DNA of 64,000 bases, taken from CAWIJJ01 sp963836405 (lineage in GTDB: Bacteria; Acidobacteriota; Terriglobia; Bryobacterales; Bryobacteraceae). Where the stretch lies: positions 62,001 through 126,000 of the forward strand of contig CAWIJL010000007.1 in the NCBI GenBank assembly GCA_963836405.1. The letters are read 5' to 3'. Below, piece after piece: positions 34,844-42,697 of this stretch. Position 1 is the first letter of the stretch. The number at the start of each line of letters is the position of its first letter. The notes beneath the pieces are model-generated. The model ran no database searches. It saw nothing but the letters and a program-made list of their open reading frames with translations, and was not told the DNA's origin. The position numbers and the translations under genes were made by a program.

Positions 34844-34954
34844 GTGAAGGGCGCACGGGGCTACGCGCTGAACGTGGCGAGCCGCAGGGCGCAGGCCGGA
34901 GCTCTTTACCTGGCGGGACTGGCGGGGGTGTTTCTCTGGCTCGGACAGCCTTAG
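34844..34954 (+). CDS. Tiny possible membrane ORF after the pseudokinase
   Basis: 36 codons from GTG 34844 to TAG (34952-34954), in the same frame as the pseudokinase and only 24 bases after its TAA. It encodes one hydrophobic helix (GALYLAGLAGVFLWLG). It could be an independent small peptide or a membrane tail cut off from the pseudokinase by a stop mutation. No ribosome site; low confidence. Confidence 0.2.
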   Translation: MKGARGYALNVASRRAQAGALYLAGLAGVFLWLGQP

Positions 34955-34955
34955 C

Positions 34956-36776
34956 TCAGGCGAGGATTTGGTTTCCGCCGGCGGCTGTAAATGCGCCGCG
35001 CGCCCCTTCCTCGCAGCGCTCCACCAACTCCAGCACGGAGGCGAAGCCGGGCACAGCGGCGAGCGGCCGGAGCCACTGATCGTGCCGCAAGGAAGCCGAA
35101 CAGAAGAACCCCTCGCCGGCCAGTTCGCGGATGACGGCAAGCGCCTCGCCGAACGCGCCGCCGTGCGCCAGGTGCCGGGCAAGATAAAACTTGCATTCGG
35201 GATCGCGCGCCGGTTCGGTGAGCGCCTGCCGCGCCATCTGGAGCGCCTTGAACTCCGCACCGTCCAGCGAAGCCTGTAGGCAGGCGATCAGAGTACGGAT
35301 CCAGCCTGCCCGCACACCGGAGTACTTGCGGCCGGCGAGCAGGCCACGCGCTTCGGCATTGCGGCCGGTCACCGCCAGGACGGCCGCATCCAGATAGTAG
35401 CCGGCCGTCGCACCATAGGATTCAAGCGTCCGGACGTAGTCGCCCAAAAGAAAAAACGTGTGGGGCACGCTGGTGACGACCTTGGAATCCAGGCGGCGCG
35501 CCCGCCGGTGGGCGGCGACAGAAGCATCCAGCAAGCCGCAAAACCGGCAGGCCTGAACGAGGCCGGCATAGAGTTCGGGGTCGTTCGGGTGCGACGCGGC
35601 ATGTCCCAGCAGCCGCACCATCGCGGTCTGGGCATTTCCCAGGTCGGCTTCGATCTGGGTGAACAGGTTGTGCGCGAGCGGGAGATCCGGGTTCAGGGCA
35701 AAGGCGCGGTGAAACGCCCATTTCGCCATGTCGAGCGTTTCGGGACCTTCCTCGCCGAACTTCCCGAGAAAGCGGTAACAGCGTCCCAGCCGGGCCCAGG
35801 CCGGGGCGTAGTTGGGATCGTCCTCCACGCACTCGCGGTAGAGGTTCCGCGCGAGGAGCAGGTTCTCGACAGTCCGCTCACGCTCAACGTAGTTGCCGCG
35901 CAGGAAGAACTCGTAGGCCTTTGCCGAGGCCGGCACGTCATGCCGGAGGGTGCGTTTTTCGCGGTCGGAGAGGCGCAGCATCAGCACTTCCACGATGCGC
36001 TGAACCAGCGAGTCCTGGACTTCGAAGACGCTATCCCGCCGGGTCTGGCAAGCGTAGGACGCCAGCAGGGTTCCGGTGGGCGCTTCCACCAGTTCGGCAG
36101 CGACGCGCAGTTCTTCGCCGTCGCAAAGGATGGTGCCGGCCAGAAGGAGGTCCACGTCGGCTTCCCGCGCGATCAGCCTGGGATCCGCGTCGCTCTCGAA
36201 GCGCCCCGCCAGCAGGCTGCTGCGGACGGTCATGGAGCGTAGTGCGGCGAGCGATGCGGCGACCGCATCCGGGAGAGTGCGGCCGAGGAATTCGATTTGC
36301 CCGTCGCCGCGCAGGATGCGGAACGGCAATGCGATGAACCGGATCACCCGTTCGGCAGACATTTCCGCTGCGCCGCTTCCGGGCGCGACGGCGCGGTTCC
36401 AGATGCTGGTTACCGACGGCAGGAAGCGATATCCCAGCCTGGGTACGGTTTGGATCAGGCTGGACCCGGCAGCTTTGTCATCCAGTACCTTTCGGAGCAA
36501 CGAGATGTTGTTGGCAAGATTCACCTCTTCGACGAAGCTATCGGGCCATAAAGCGGCGATCAGCTCCGTCTTGCTCATGAGGTGGCCGGGATTGCGCACC
36601 AATAACAGCAACGTCTCAAACGCTTTGGGCGGCAAAGGAATGGTCCGGTCGCCGTGCCGGAGAACCCGCTCGGCCGGCAGCAGGCGGAAGTGCATGAATC
36701 CATAGGCCTGCACCTCCGCCGAAGCCGTGTCTTGCCCCGGAGCTGTCAACAGCGGAGCAGGGCGATTTGCCGCCAT
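34956..36776 (-). CDS. Winged-helix (OmpR/PhoB-type) DNA-binding protein with TPR-like C-terminus
   Basis: 606 aa. Residues ~25-118 form an OmpR/PhoB C-terminal effector domain (LPPKAFETLLLLVRNPGHLMSK, LANNISLLRKVLDD, IQTVPRLGYRF). It sits at the N-terminus, as in CadC/HilA-like regulators. A FALPF..L alpha/beta segment (~145-265) precedes TPR-like helical repeats from ~285 to the end (NYAPAWARLGRCYRFLGKFG and others). No receiver domain and no obvious membrane helix, so the signal is probably protein or small-molecule binding by the TPRs. Three 11-bp direct repeats lie 10-42 bases before its start, suggesting autoregulation and control of the divergent secreted-protein genes. Confidence 0.85.
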   Translation of the reverse strand: MAANRPAPLLTAPGQDTASAEVQAYGFMHFRLLPAERVLRHGDRTIPLPPKAFETLLLLVRNPGHLMSKTELIAALWPDSFVEEVNLANNISLLRKVLDDKAAGSSLIQTVPRLGYRFLPSVTSIWNRAVAPGSGAAEMSAERVIRFIALPFRILRGDGQIEFLGRTLPDAVAASLAALRSMTVRSSLLAGRFESDADPRLIAREADVDLLLAGTILCDGEELRVAAELVEAPTGTLLASYACQTRRDSVFEVQDSLVQRIVEVLMLRLSDREKRTLRHDVPASAKAYEFFLRGNYVERERTVENLLLARNLYRECVEDDPNYAPAWARLGRCYRFLGKFGEEGPETLDMAKWAFHRAFALNPDLPLAHNLFTQIEADLGNAQTAMVRLLGHAASHPNDPELYAGLVQACRFCGLLDASVAAHRRARRLDSKVVTSVPHTFFLLGDYVRTLESYGATAGYYLDAAVLAVTGRNAEARGLLAGRKYSGVRAGWIRTLIACLQASLDGAEFKALQMARQALTEPARDPECKFYLARHLAHGGAFGEALAVIRELAGEGFFCSASLRHDQWLRPLAAVPGFASVLELVERCEEGARGAFTAAGGNQILA

Positions 36777-36785
36777 GACGCCCCA

Positions 36786-36818
36786 ACCTTTCCCTGAAGT
36801 TTCCGTGACCTTTCCCTA
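36786..36818. promoter_or_regulatory. Three tandem 11-bp repeats, candidate operator of the winged-helix regulator
   Basis: ACCTTTCCCTG (36786-36796), AAGTTTCCGTG (36797-36807) and ACCTTTCCCTA (36808-36818) follow one another without gaps. An 11-bp period is the arrangement used by OmpR/PhoB-class winged-helix proteins. The site is between the regulator gene (minus) and the secreted-protein gene at 36905 (plus). Confidence 0.6.
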
Positions 36819-36904
36819 AGACTCCGTCCCCGCCGGCCCGCAATACTAATCCTGGAGTTTGGGACTACTTACTCCGGAATGATTCTAGCGCAAAGGAGCT
36901 ATAG

Positions 36905-37393
36905 ATGAAACCCATATCGCTTATCGCACTACTGCTGGGAGCCGCCGCGCTCGCCTCAGCTCAACCGGCCGACAAGGCCTGCACCCCGGTAGGGGGCGTG
37001 CTGTTTACGAATGTGGCGGCGATCGAAAACCGCATTAATTTCGGCGTGGTGTACGGGGACCTCGCCGGAGCGGTGGCCGCGGCCGTCATTGAGGGACCCG
37101 CCCTGATCGGCTTCCCGGGCCGGCAGCAGGTGCGCTTCACGGTGCAGCATTCCTGGGTGACGGACAAGGGTGAGATGATTTACTTCAAGCCGGCCGTAGC
37201 AACTGGCGATCAGACCAGTAAGTCGAATGTGGTGGCGATCGTGTACGACAACTATGTGGGAACCATCTCCGGCGGAACCGGGCGCTTCGTCAACGCTACC
37301 GGGACGGTCAAGTTCACGGGCACAGTGGACTTCAACGAGAATCACCTGGTGCTCCGGTACATGGGAGAAGTCTGCCTGGCAAAGACGCAGTAA
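36905..37393 (+). CDS. Small secreted protein, possible allene-oxide-cyclase/dirigent-like barrel
   Basis: 162 aa with a clean signal peptide (residues 1-19, ending ASAQ) and an AAAGGAG ribosome site at 36893-36899, five bases before ATG 36905. The mature part is beta-rich. GTISGGTGRFVNATGTVKFTG (~115-135, given here only as landmarks GGTGRF and GTVKF) resembles the strand-turn of allene-oxide-cyclase/dirigent-type barrels. Two cysteines (26 and 158) could form a disulfide. Divergent from the winged-helix regulator and sharing its 11-bp repeat operator, so possibly its target. Function unknown. Confidence 0.65.
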   Translation: MKPISLIALLLGAAALASAQPADKACTPVGGVLFTNVAAIENRINFGVVYGDLAGAVAAAVIEGPALIGFPGRQQVRFTVQHSWVTDKGEMIYFKPAVATGDQTSKSNVVAIVYDNYVGTISGGTGRFVNATGTVKFTGTVDFNENHLVLRYMGEVCLAKTQ

Positions 37394-37418
37394 TCGGCCC
37401 TGCGAAGCGGAGGCGATC

Positions 37419-37916
37419 ATGAGAGGTCTTCACCCGTTAATAGCGCCGTTCCTGGTACTTGCCGCGAGCTCCGCGAACGCTGAACGCATTCAATCCGGCG
37501 GCGGGGAGGCATGCGAGCTGATTTCCAGCATGGAAGTTCAGCAGGCCGGAGAAATGGCGGTTGCAGAAGTACGTGGATCGAGTCCGGGACCGGCGAGCAG
37601 GTGCTCGTTTGCGATCCAACACGGAGGCAGAGTAGAGCTGGTCCTTCGCCGGAATCCGGATCCGGCTTGGATCTCCGGCCAGATCGACAGGATGGGGGCG
37701 GGGGTCCGCCTGGGGACGTATCGTGAGGAACCCGCGATCGGCGCTCGCGCTTTTCTCCGAGACGAGCCCGGTGGGCATTACCTGTGCGTCTTCGGCAGCG
37801 GCTACTATCTGCAGATCTCTCTGTACAAGGTCGAAAGCGGCGGCCGGGCACGGGCGATTCTGACCGGACTCGCCAAGGCTGCCGTCAGGAGCGCCGACAG
37901 TAGACGTTGTCGATGA
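37419..37916 (+). CDS. Hypothetical secreted protein with a foreign C-terminal tail
   Basis: 165 aa from ATG 37419, with GCGGAGG at 37407-37413 as ribosome site. Signal peptide residues 1-21 (ending SANA). The body holds C31, C62 and C129 and a repeated pattern of short strands; I do not recognise a family. The last ~11 residues (from VRSAD on) are encoded by DNA that is an antisense copy of the panC 3' end, so the original C-terminus has probably been replaced. Twenty-five bases after the preceding secreted protein gene and likely co-transcribed. Confidence 0.6.
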   Translation: MRGLHPLIAPFLVLAASSANAERIQSGGGEACELISSMEVQQAGEMAVAEVRGSSPGPASRCSFAIQHGGRVELVLRRNPDPAWISGQIDRMGAGVRLGTYREEPAIGARAFLRDEPGGHYLCVFGSGYYLQISLYKVESGGRARAILTGLAKAAVRSADSRRCR

Positions 37917-37924
37917 GACGGGCG
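37884..37924 (+). repeat. Copy A of a 41-bp direct repeat derived from the panC 3' end
   Basis: Matches 38405-38445 at 36 of 41 positions without gaps, including an exact 22-base core (37896-37917). On the minus strand it encodes RLIDNVYC followed by a stop, the same as the end of PanC. Confidence 0.85.
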
Positions 37925-37960
37925 GGCCGCGAGTAGGCTCGCTACCCCACAGGGACGGCG

Positions 37961-38019
37961 CGACTGACCAAATCAGTCGGAGGCCGCTGCCGGTTGACGC
38001 CGGTGGCGGCCTCTCGCGT
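37961..38019 (+). terminator. Two consecutive hairpins, probable terminator
   Basis: First hairpin: CGACTGA (37961-37967) with TCAGTCG (37973-37979), loop CCAAA. Second: 13 consecutive pairs between 37981-37993 and 38000-38012 (two G-T wobbles, loop TTGACG), followed by CTCGCGTTTTC. The T-tract is short, but the second stem is very stable. It would end the transcript of the two secreted-protein genes. Confidence 0.5.
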
Positions 38020-38037
38020 TTTCAGGAGGTACAACCT

Positions 38038-38395
38038 ATGAATCGAGCGTTCATAGCGTACGTTCTGGCAGGAAACCTAGGCGATGGCCGGATTCGCACA
38101 GGAAGCGGAGTGCCAGCGGTTCGCGCAACAGAGGGTGGCGGCGGAACGCACCGGGAACTTTCAGTGAAAGCGGCCGAGGCGATCGGCATCTACACTTCCC
38201 TGCCCGTAGTTTCCGAACGGCGGCTGGCGTTTGCCCGCAATTCGGTGGGTGAACTGCTGCTGCACTGAACGGCCTGTCCGAGGCCGAGGTGCTGCTGAAG
38301 CAGGCGATGGAGGCTTTCGCAAGGATCCTCAACAACGTGGGCGCGACCTACGATCTGATGGGCAAGCCGGAAGCGGCCGCGGCAATTCCATCCGT
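38038..38395 (+). pseudogene. Decayed gene with TPR-like remains
   Basis: A strong ribosome site (AGGAGGT at 38024-38030) precedes ATG 38038 and a signal-like start (NRAFIAYVLAGNLG). The frame then breaks: a second frame from 38084 reads AGFAQEAECQRFAQQRVAAERTGNFQ-type sequence to a TGA, the first frame resumes with FARNSVGELLLH to a TGA at 38266-38268, and a third frame from ~38277 reads LSEAEVLLKQAM...NNVGATYDLMGKPEAA, a typical TPR helix pair. No single frame spans it. It ends where the panC copy B begins. The remains suggest a secreted TPR protein that has lost function. Confidence 0.5.
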
Positions 38396-38404
38396 AGGGG
38401 ATGG

Positions 38405-38445
38405 GTCAGGGACGCGGACAGTAGACGTTGTCGATGAGGCGGGTG
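38405..38445 (+). repeat. Copy B of the 41-bp direct repeat (true panC 3' end)
   Basis: The parent copy, lying inside the panC coding end on the minus strand. With copy A at 37884-37924 it brackets about 480 bases containing the hairpins and the decayed gene. Confidence 0.85.
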
Positions 38446-39260
38446 CCTCCCAGCCAGGCCGCGGCGGCGACGATCACCGGTCCCGCGATGCGGTCCACGG
38501 GCGCCATCGTGGCGGGGTCCACCACTTCGAAGTACTCGACGCGGAACGACGGGTTCGTCTCGAGCAGGTGCAGGCCCGATGCGCGGGCTTCAGCGGCGGT
38601 GGCGCCGTCCGCGGCGATGCGCTCCCGGGCGGACAGCAAAGCGCGGTAGAGCAGCGGCGCCGCACGGCGCTCCTCCGCGGTCAGGCGGCGGTTTCGCGAA
38701 CTCATGGCGAGACCGTCGGGTTCGCGGACCGTGGGCACGGGCACAATCTCGAGCGGCATGTCGAGGTCAACGACCATTCTCCGGATGACTGCCAGTTGCT
38801 GCGCGTCCTTTTCGCCGAAGTAGGCGCGGTCCGGCTGGACGATGTGAAACAGCTTGGCCACGACGGAGGCGACACCGCGGAAGTGGCCGGGACGGAAACG
38901 GCCGCAGAGGTGGTCGGCGAGTCCGGCGACGTCCACGAATACGGCCGGAGGGGCGGGATACATCTCGGCGGCGGAGGGAGCGAACACCAGGTCCGCGCCG
39001 AGCGAAGAACAGTAGTCGAGGTCGGCGCCGAGGTCGATGCGGTAGGCATCGAAATCCTCTTTGCGGTCGAACTGGATGGGGTTGACGAAGATGCTGACCG
39101 CGACGCAGCCGGTTTCGCGGCGCGCCCTTTCGATGAGCGCGCCGTGCCCGGCGTGGAGCGCACCCATGGTCGGCACCAGGCCGATGGTTTGGCCGGCGGC
39201 CCGCGCTTCGGCGACGCGGAGGCGGATGTCCGCGAGGGTGTCCACGCATTCGGCCGGCAT
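38406..39260 (-). CDS. panC: Pantothenate synthetase
   Basis: ATP-dependent ligation of pantoate and beta-alanine to pantothenate. 284 aa from ATG 39260. GLVPTMGALHAGH (27-39) carries the HxGH nucleotide-binding motif; IFVNPIQF (~57-64), GRFRPGHFRGV, YFGEKDAQQLAVI and the MSSRN loop near 185-189 complete the family. Last gene of the ftsY-panC operon; its ATG lies two bases after the panB stop. Confidence 0.95.
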   Translation of the reverse strand: MPAECVDTLADIRLRVAEARAAGQTIGLVPTMGALHAGHGALIERARRETGCVAVSIFVNPIQFDRKEDFDAYRIDLGADLDYCSSLGADLVFAPSAAEMYPAPPAVFVDVAGLADHLCGRFRPGHFRGVASVVAKLFHIVQPDRAYFGEKDAQQLAVIRRMVVDLDMPLEIVPVPTVREPDGLAMSSRNRRLTAEERRAAPLLYRALLSARERIAADGATAAEARASGLHLLETNPSFRVEYFEVVDPATMAPVDRIAGPVIVAAAAWLGGTRLIDNVYCPRP

Positions 39261-39262
39261 GG

Positions 39263-40072
39263 TCAGGAGTCCTTGTTCGCAGGCGGGAAGCAGCCCTGCT
39301 CCACGTCGGCGATGTACTTCTTCGCCGCTTCCAGCATCAGAGCGCCGAGATTCGCGTACTGCCGGACGAAACGCGGAATGCGGCCGGGGTACAGGCCGAA
39401 GGCATCGTAGCTGACGAGGACCTGGCCGTCGCAGTGCGGTCCGGAGCCGATGCCGATCGTGGGTATTGCGAGTTCCGCGGTGATGGCCGCGGCGGTTTCC
39501 GAGGGGATGCACTCGAGCACGACCGAGAAGGCTCCGGCGCGTTCCAGAGCAACGGCGTCGGCCAGCAGGCGGCCGGCCTCCGCTTCGGTCTTGCCCATGC
39601 TTTTGTAGCCGCCCAACTGGTGGACCGATTGCGGCGTCAGTCCGATATGGCCCATGATGGGGATGCCGATTTCGACGAGGCGCGCCACCGTTTCCGCAAT
39701 GACGGCGCCGCCTTCCAGTTTCACCGCCGCGACGCCGCCTTCCTGAATCAGGCGTCCGGCATTGCGAACCGCATCTTCGACGCTGGCCTGATAGGTGAGG
39801 AAAGGCATGTCCGCCACCACCAAAGCGCGGCGGGTTCCGGCTGCGACAGCGCGGGAGTGATGCACCATGGCGTCCAGGGTGACCGGGATGGTGGTGCCGG
39901 CGCCCATGATGACCATGCCGAGCGAATCGCCGACGAGGAGGACGTCAATGCCGGCCTGGTCCAGCACATTCGCCATGCTGGCATCGTAGGCGGTGAGCAT
40001 GGTGATTTTGCGACCGGCGTTTTTCTTGGCCACGAGGTCCGGAACGCGGACCGGGGCGGAGTCGTTTGCCAT
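39263..40072 (-). CDS. panB: 3-methyl-2-oxobutanoate hydroxymethyltransferase
   Basis: Makes ketopantoate from alpha-ketoisovalerate and methylene-THF. 269 aa TIM barrel. The metal-binding D in VGDSLGMV (47-54), TIPVTLDAMVHH, ADMPFLTY (87-94), VKLEGG (~117-122), HIGLTPQSVHQLGG and the catalytic Glu in VVLECIPSE (~183-191) are intact. It begins six bases after the stop of the DUF2520 gene. Confidence 0.96.
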   Translation of the reverse strand: MANDSAPVRVPDLVAKKNAGRKITMLTAYDASMANVLDQAGIDVLLVGDSLGMVIMGAGTTIPVTLDAMVHHSRAVAAGTRRALVVADMPFLTYQASVEDAVRNAGRLIQEGGVAAVKLEGGAVIAETVARLVEIGIPIMGHIGLTPQSVHQLGGYKSMGKTEAEAGRLLADAVALERAGAFSVVLECIPSETAAAITAELAIPTIGIGSGPHCDGQVLVSYDAFGLYPGRIPRFVRQYANLGALMLEAAKKYIADVEQGCFPPANKDS

Positions 40073-40078
40073 TCCGCT

Positions 40079-40954
40079 TCACTCTTCCCGAAACATTCGT
40101 TCGATCTCGCCGGCGCGGGCGGGCGTCAGGCCTCGCACCCGCGCCATGGCAAGCGTTTGCAGACCCGCGGCGCGGTACAGTTCCCGGACGGCGCCGGGAA
40201 CCGGAGCCAAAGCCTTCCAGTGCGCCGCAACGGTGGCCGCGTCGCCGCGTTCGATGGGGCCGGTGAGGGCCTCCACCGGGCCGAGACGCAGCGAGTTGTC
40301 GAGGCTGGCACGGGCGAGGGGCGCCAGGGCCTGCAGGGCGGCTTCGCGGCCGACGCCCGCGGCGCACATCAGTTCCTGCGCGGCGGAGAGCAGCGCGGCC
40401 AGGTAATTCGACGCCATCACGGCCGCGGCGTGATAGAGAGGGCGGGCACCGGCCGGGATGCGGAGCAGCTTGCCGCGGCCGGCAGCGGCAATTTCGGCGG
40501 CCCATTCGAGGGCGGCGTCATCGCCCGTAGCGGCGAACGAGATCCCGTGCAGCGCGGACGATCCGGCGCCCTCCGGAAAGGTTTGCAGCGGATGAATGGC
40601 GCCGCAGGCCACCGACCTTCGCCGGAGCGCGTCGAGCGCCTCGGGGCCGCGCGAACCGGAAGTATGCATTGCAATTCCGCCCATCATTTCGAGCGAAGCC
40701 GCGACCAGGTCGATGGCGGCATCCGGCACGCAGATCAGGATGCGGCGGGCGACGCGCGGCAGTTCGCGGAATTCGACGGCGGTGACGGGAGGTCCGATGA
40801 AGTCGGCGGCATCCCGGGAGCGCGCGGCGGAGCGGCCGGCGATACAGACCAGGGGCGCGCCGCTTTCCCGCAGCAGTCGTCCCAATGCGCGGGCGACGCG
40901 GCCCGTCCCGGCGATGCCGATGGGGGTAGACGACGGCTTTGGGCAGTCAGGCAT
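40079..40954 (-). CDS. Rossmann-like / DUF2520 protein, candidate ketopantoate reductase (PanG type)
   Basis: 291 aa. An N-terminal NAD(P)-binding fold starts with IGIAGTGRVARALGRLL (~12-28) and ICVPDAAI near 73; the C-terminal DUF2520 helical domain carries PLYHAAAVMASNYLAALLS (~171-189). It sits directly before panB and panC and no classical panE is visible, so it probably provides ketopantoate reduction, as shown for PanG proteins of this fold in other bacteria; function here is inference. ATG 40954 is eleven bases after the ribE stop. Confidence 0.8.
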   Translation of the reverse strand: MPDCPKPSSTPIGIAGTGRVARALGRLLRESGAPLVCIAGRSAARSRDAADFIGPPVTAVEFRELPRVARRILICVPDAAIDLVAASLEMMGGIAMHTSGSRGPEALDALRRRSVACGAIHPLQTFPEGAGSSALHGISFAATGDDAALEWAAEIAAAGRGKLLRIPAGARPLYHAAAVMASNYLAALLSAAQELMCAAGVGREAALQALAPLARASLDNSLRLGPVEALTGPIERGDAATVAAHWKALAPVPGAVRELYRAAGLQTLAMARVRGLTPARAGEIERMFREE

Positions 40955-40965
40955 CCGGGGAGTAT

Positions 40966-41607
40966 TCAGTAGCCGTTCTCCCGCAGCTTTTCCACCGTGA
41001 GCGGCTGTTTCACGTCCAGCTTGCGAAGCAGCTTTTCCACGTGCTTGGCGAGGACGTCGCATTCGAGGTTGAGGCGTGCGCCGGCACGGTAGCCGGCGAG
41101 GGTGGTGTTGCGAAAGGTGTGGGGGATGATGGTGACGGACAGGACGTCGGCCTCGAGCGCCGCGATGGTGAGGCTGATGCCGTCGATGGCGATGGAGCCC
41201 TTGTAGACGAGGAAGGGATCGAGTTCGGCGGGCACGCGGATGCGCAGCCACCAGTTCTCGTCGCCCATAGCGTCGAGGGACAGGAATTCGCCCGTGCCAT
41301 CCACGTGGCCCTGGACGATGTGGCCGCTGAGGCGGCCGGAGGGAGACAGGGGACGCTCCAGATTCACGCGCGAGCCGGCGCGCAGGGCGCCGAGATTGCT
41401 GCGCTTCAGGGTTTCGGGCGCGAGGTCGGCGGAAAAAGAGTCCGGCCGCAGGTCCACGGCGGTGAGGCAGACGCCGTTGACCGCGATGCTGACGCCTTCT
41501 TTGGCGTCTTCGAGCACGGTGGAGCAGCGGATTTTCAGGCGGGCGCCGGCGGTCCGGGATTCGACGGACTGCACGGTGCCGAGTTCTTCAATAATCCCCG
41601 TGAACAT
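40966..41607 (-). CDS. ribE: Riboflavin synthase alpha chain
   Basis: Dismutates two dimethyl-ribityllumazines to riboflavin. From ATG 41607, 213 aa: MFTGIIEELGTV at the start, the internal duplication seen as two barrels (SIAVNGVCLTAVDL ~43-56 and SIAIDGISLTIAAL ~141-154) and GHIVQGHVDGTG (~94-105). The start lies 20 bases inside ribD, so the two are coupled. Confidence 0.94.
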   Translation of the reverse strand: MFTGIIEELGTVQSVESRTAGARLKIRCSTVLEDAKEGVSIAVNGVCLTAVDLRPDSFSADLAPETLKRSNLGALRAGSRVNLERPLSPSGRLSGHIVQGHVDGTGEFLSLDAMGDENWWLRIRVPAELDPFLVYKGSIAIDGISLTIAALEADVLSVTIIPHTFRNTTLAGYRAGARLNLECDVLAKHVEKLLRKLDVKQPLTVEKLRENGY

Positions 41608-42697
41608 CGAGATATCCTTCCAGGGCGAACTCGTCGGGCGGAATCGCGTGGATGGTGATGCCGCGGACGCGGATGGCATCCGACCGGCGCCTGCGGCCGA
41701 TGCCGCCGGCGAGGGGCAGCGCCTCGAGGCCGCCGAGAATTTTGGGGCCGTAATAGAAAAAGATGCGGTCCACGCAGCCGGATTCGAGCGCCGTCCAGTT
41801 GAGCTTGCTGCCCGCCTCGATCATGAGGGAGAGACAACGCTCGCCGCCGAGCCAGGCAATAGCGCCAATGAGGTCGGCGCGGCCGCCCGGACCGTCGAGG
41901 ACGAGGACCCGAGCGCCGTGATCCTCCATCTGGCGGCGGCGATCGAGGGAGGATGCCGACGTAGTGACGACCACCAGGTCGGCCGCCGCGCCCCGTACCA
42001 TTTTCGAATCGATGGGCAAACGCAATTGCGAATCCATGATGACGCGAAGCAGGGGCCGCGAGCGCTCGAGGCCGGTGCGGTCCGTGAGCTGGCAATCGTC
42101 GGCGAGGACCGTGCCGATGCCCGTCATAATGGCATCGTGCTCGTGCCGCAGTTCCTGGACGTGCGAGCGGGCGCGCTCACTGGTGATCCAGCCGCGATTG
42201 TCGTCGGGCGCGGAGATCTTGCCGTCGAGGGTGATGGCGGTTTTGAGCGTGACCAGGGGACGGCCGGTGCGCATGAAATGAGCAAACGGCTCGTTGAGTT
42301 TTTCGGCTTCGGCCGTGAACTCGGAGGCGACCTCCACCTCCACGCCGGCGTCGCGCAGCCGTTGCAGGCCCGATCCCCTGACGAGCGGATTGGGATCTTC
42401 CATGGCCACCACCACGCGGGCCACGCGGGCGGCGATGAGGGCGTCCACACACGGCGGTGTGCGGCCCTGGTGGGAGCAGGGCTCCAGGTTCAGGTAGACG
42501 GTGGCGCCGAGGGCGCGGCCACCCGCTTCGTCGAGCGCAATCACTTCCGCGTGGCGCAGTCCCGCCCAGGTGTGGAAGCCGCGGCCGGCCACCTCGCCAT
42601 CTCGGACCACCACCGCGCCCACCATGGGGTTGGGGCTGGCCAGAGCCCGTCCGCGGCGCGCCAGATCCAGCGCTTCGCGCATGAATGTCGAAGTCAT
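41588..42697 (-). CDS. ribD: Bifunctional diaminohydroxyphosphoribosylaminopyrimidine deaminase / reductase
   Basis: 369 aa, both domains present. Deaminase: zinc ligands in H49-A-E and C74...C83 (LEPCSHQGRTPPC), plus GVEVEVASEF. Reductase from ~150: LKTAITLDGKISAPDDNRGWITS, DAIMTGIGTVLADD, and GGSKLNW-like EAGSKLNWTAL near 300. It starts directly beside the ftsY stop with no gap. No FMN riboswitch is visible, since the gene is internal to an operon. Confidence 0.94.
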   Translation of the reverse strand: MTSTFMREALDLARRGRALASPNPMVGAVVVRDGEVAGRGFHTWAGLRHAEVIALDEAGGRALGATVYLNLEPCSHQGRTPPCVDALIAARVARVVVAMEDPNPLVRGSGLQRLRDAGVEVEVASEFTAEAEKLNEPFAHFMRTGRPLVTLKTAITLDGKISAPDDNRGWITSERARSHVQELRHEHDAIMTGIGTVLADDCQLTDRTGLERSRPLLRVIMDSQLRLPIDSKMVRGAAADLVVVTTSASSLDRRRQMEDHGARVLVLDGPGGRADLIGAIAWLGGERCLSLMIEAGSKLNWTALESGCVDRIFFYYGPKILGGLEALPLAGGIGRRRRSDAIRVRGITIHAIPPDEFALEGYLDVHGDY

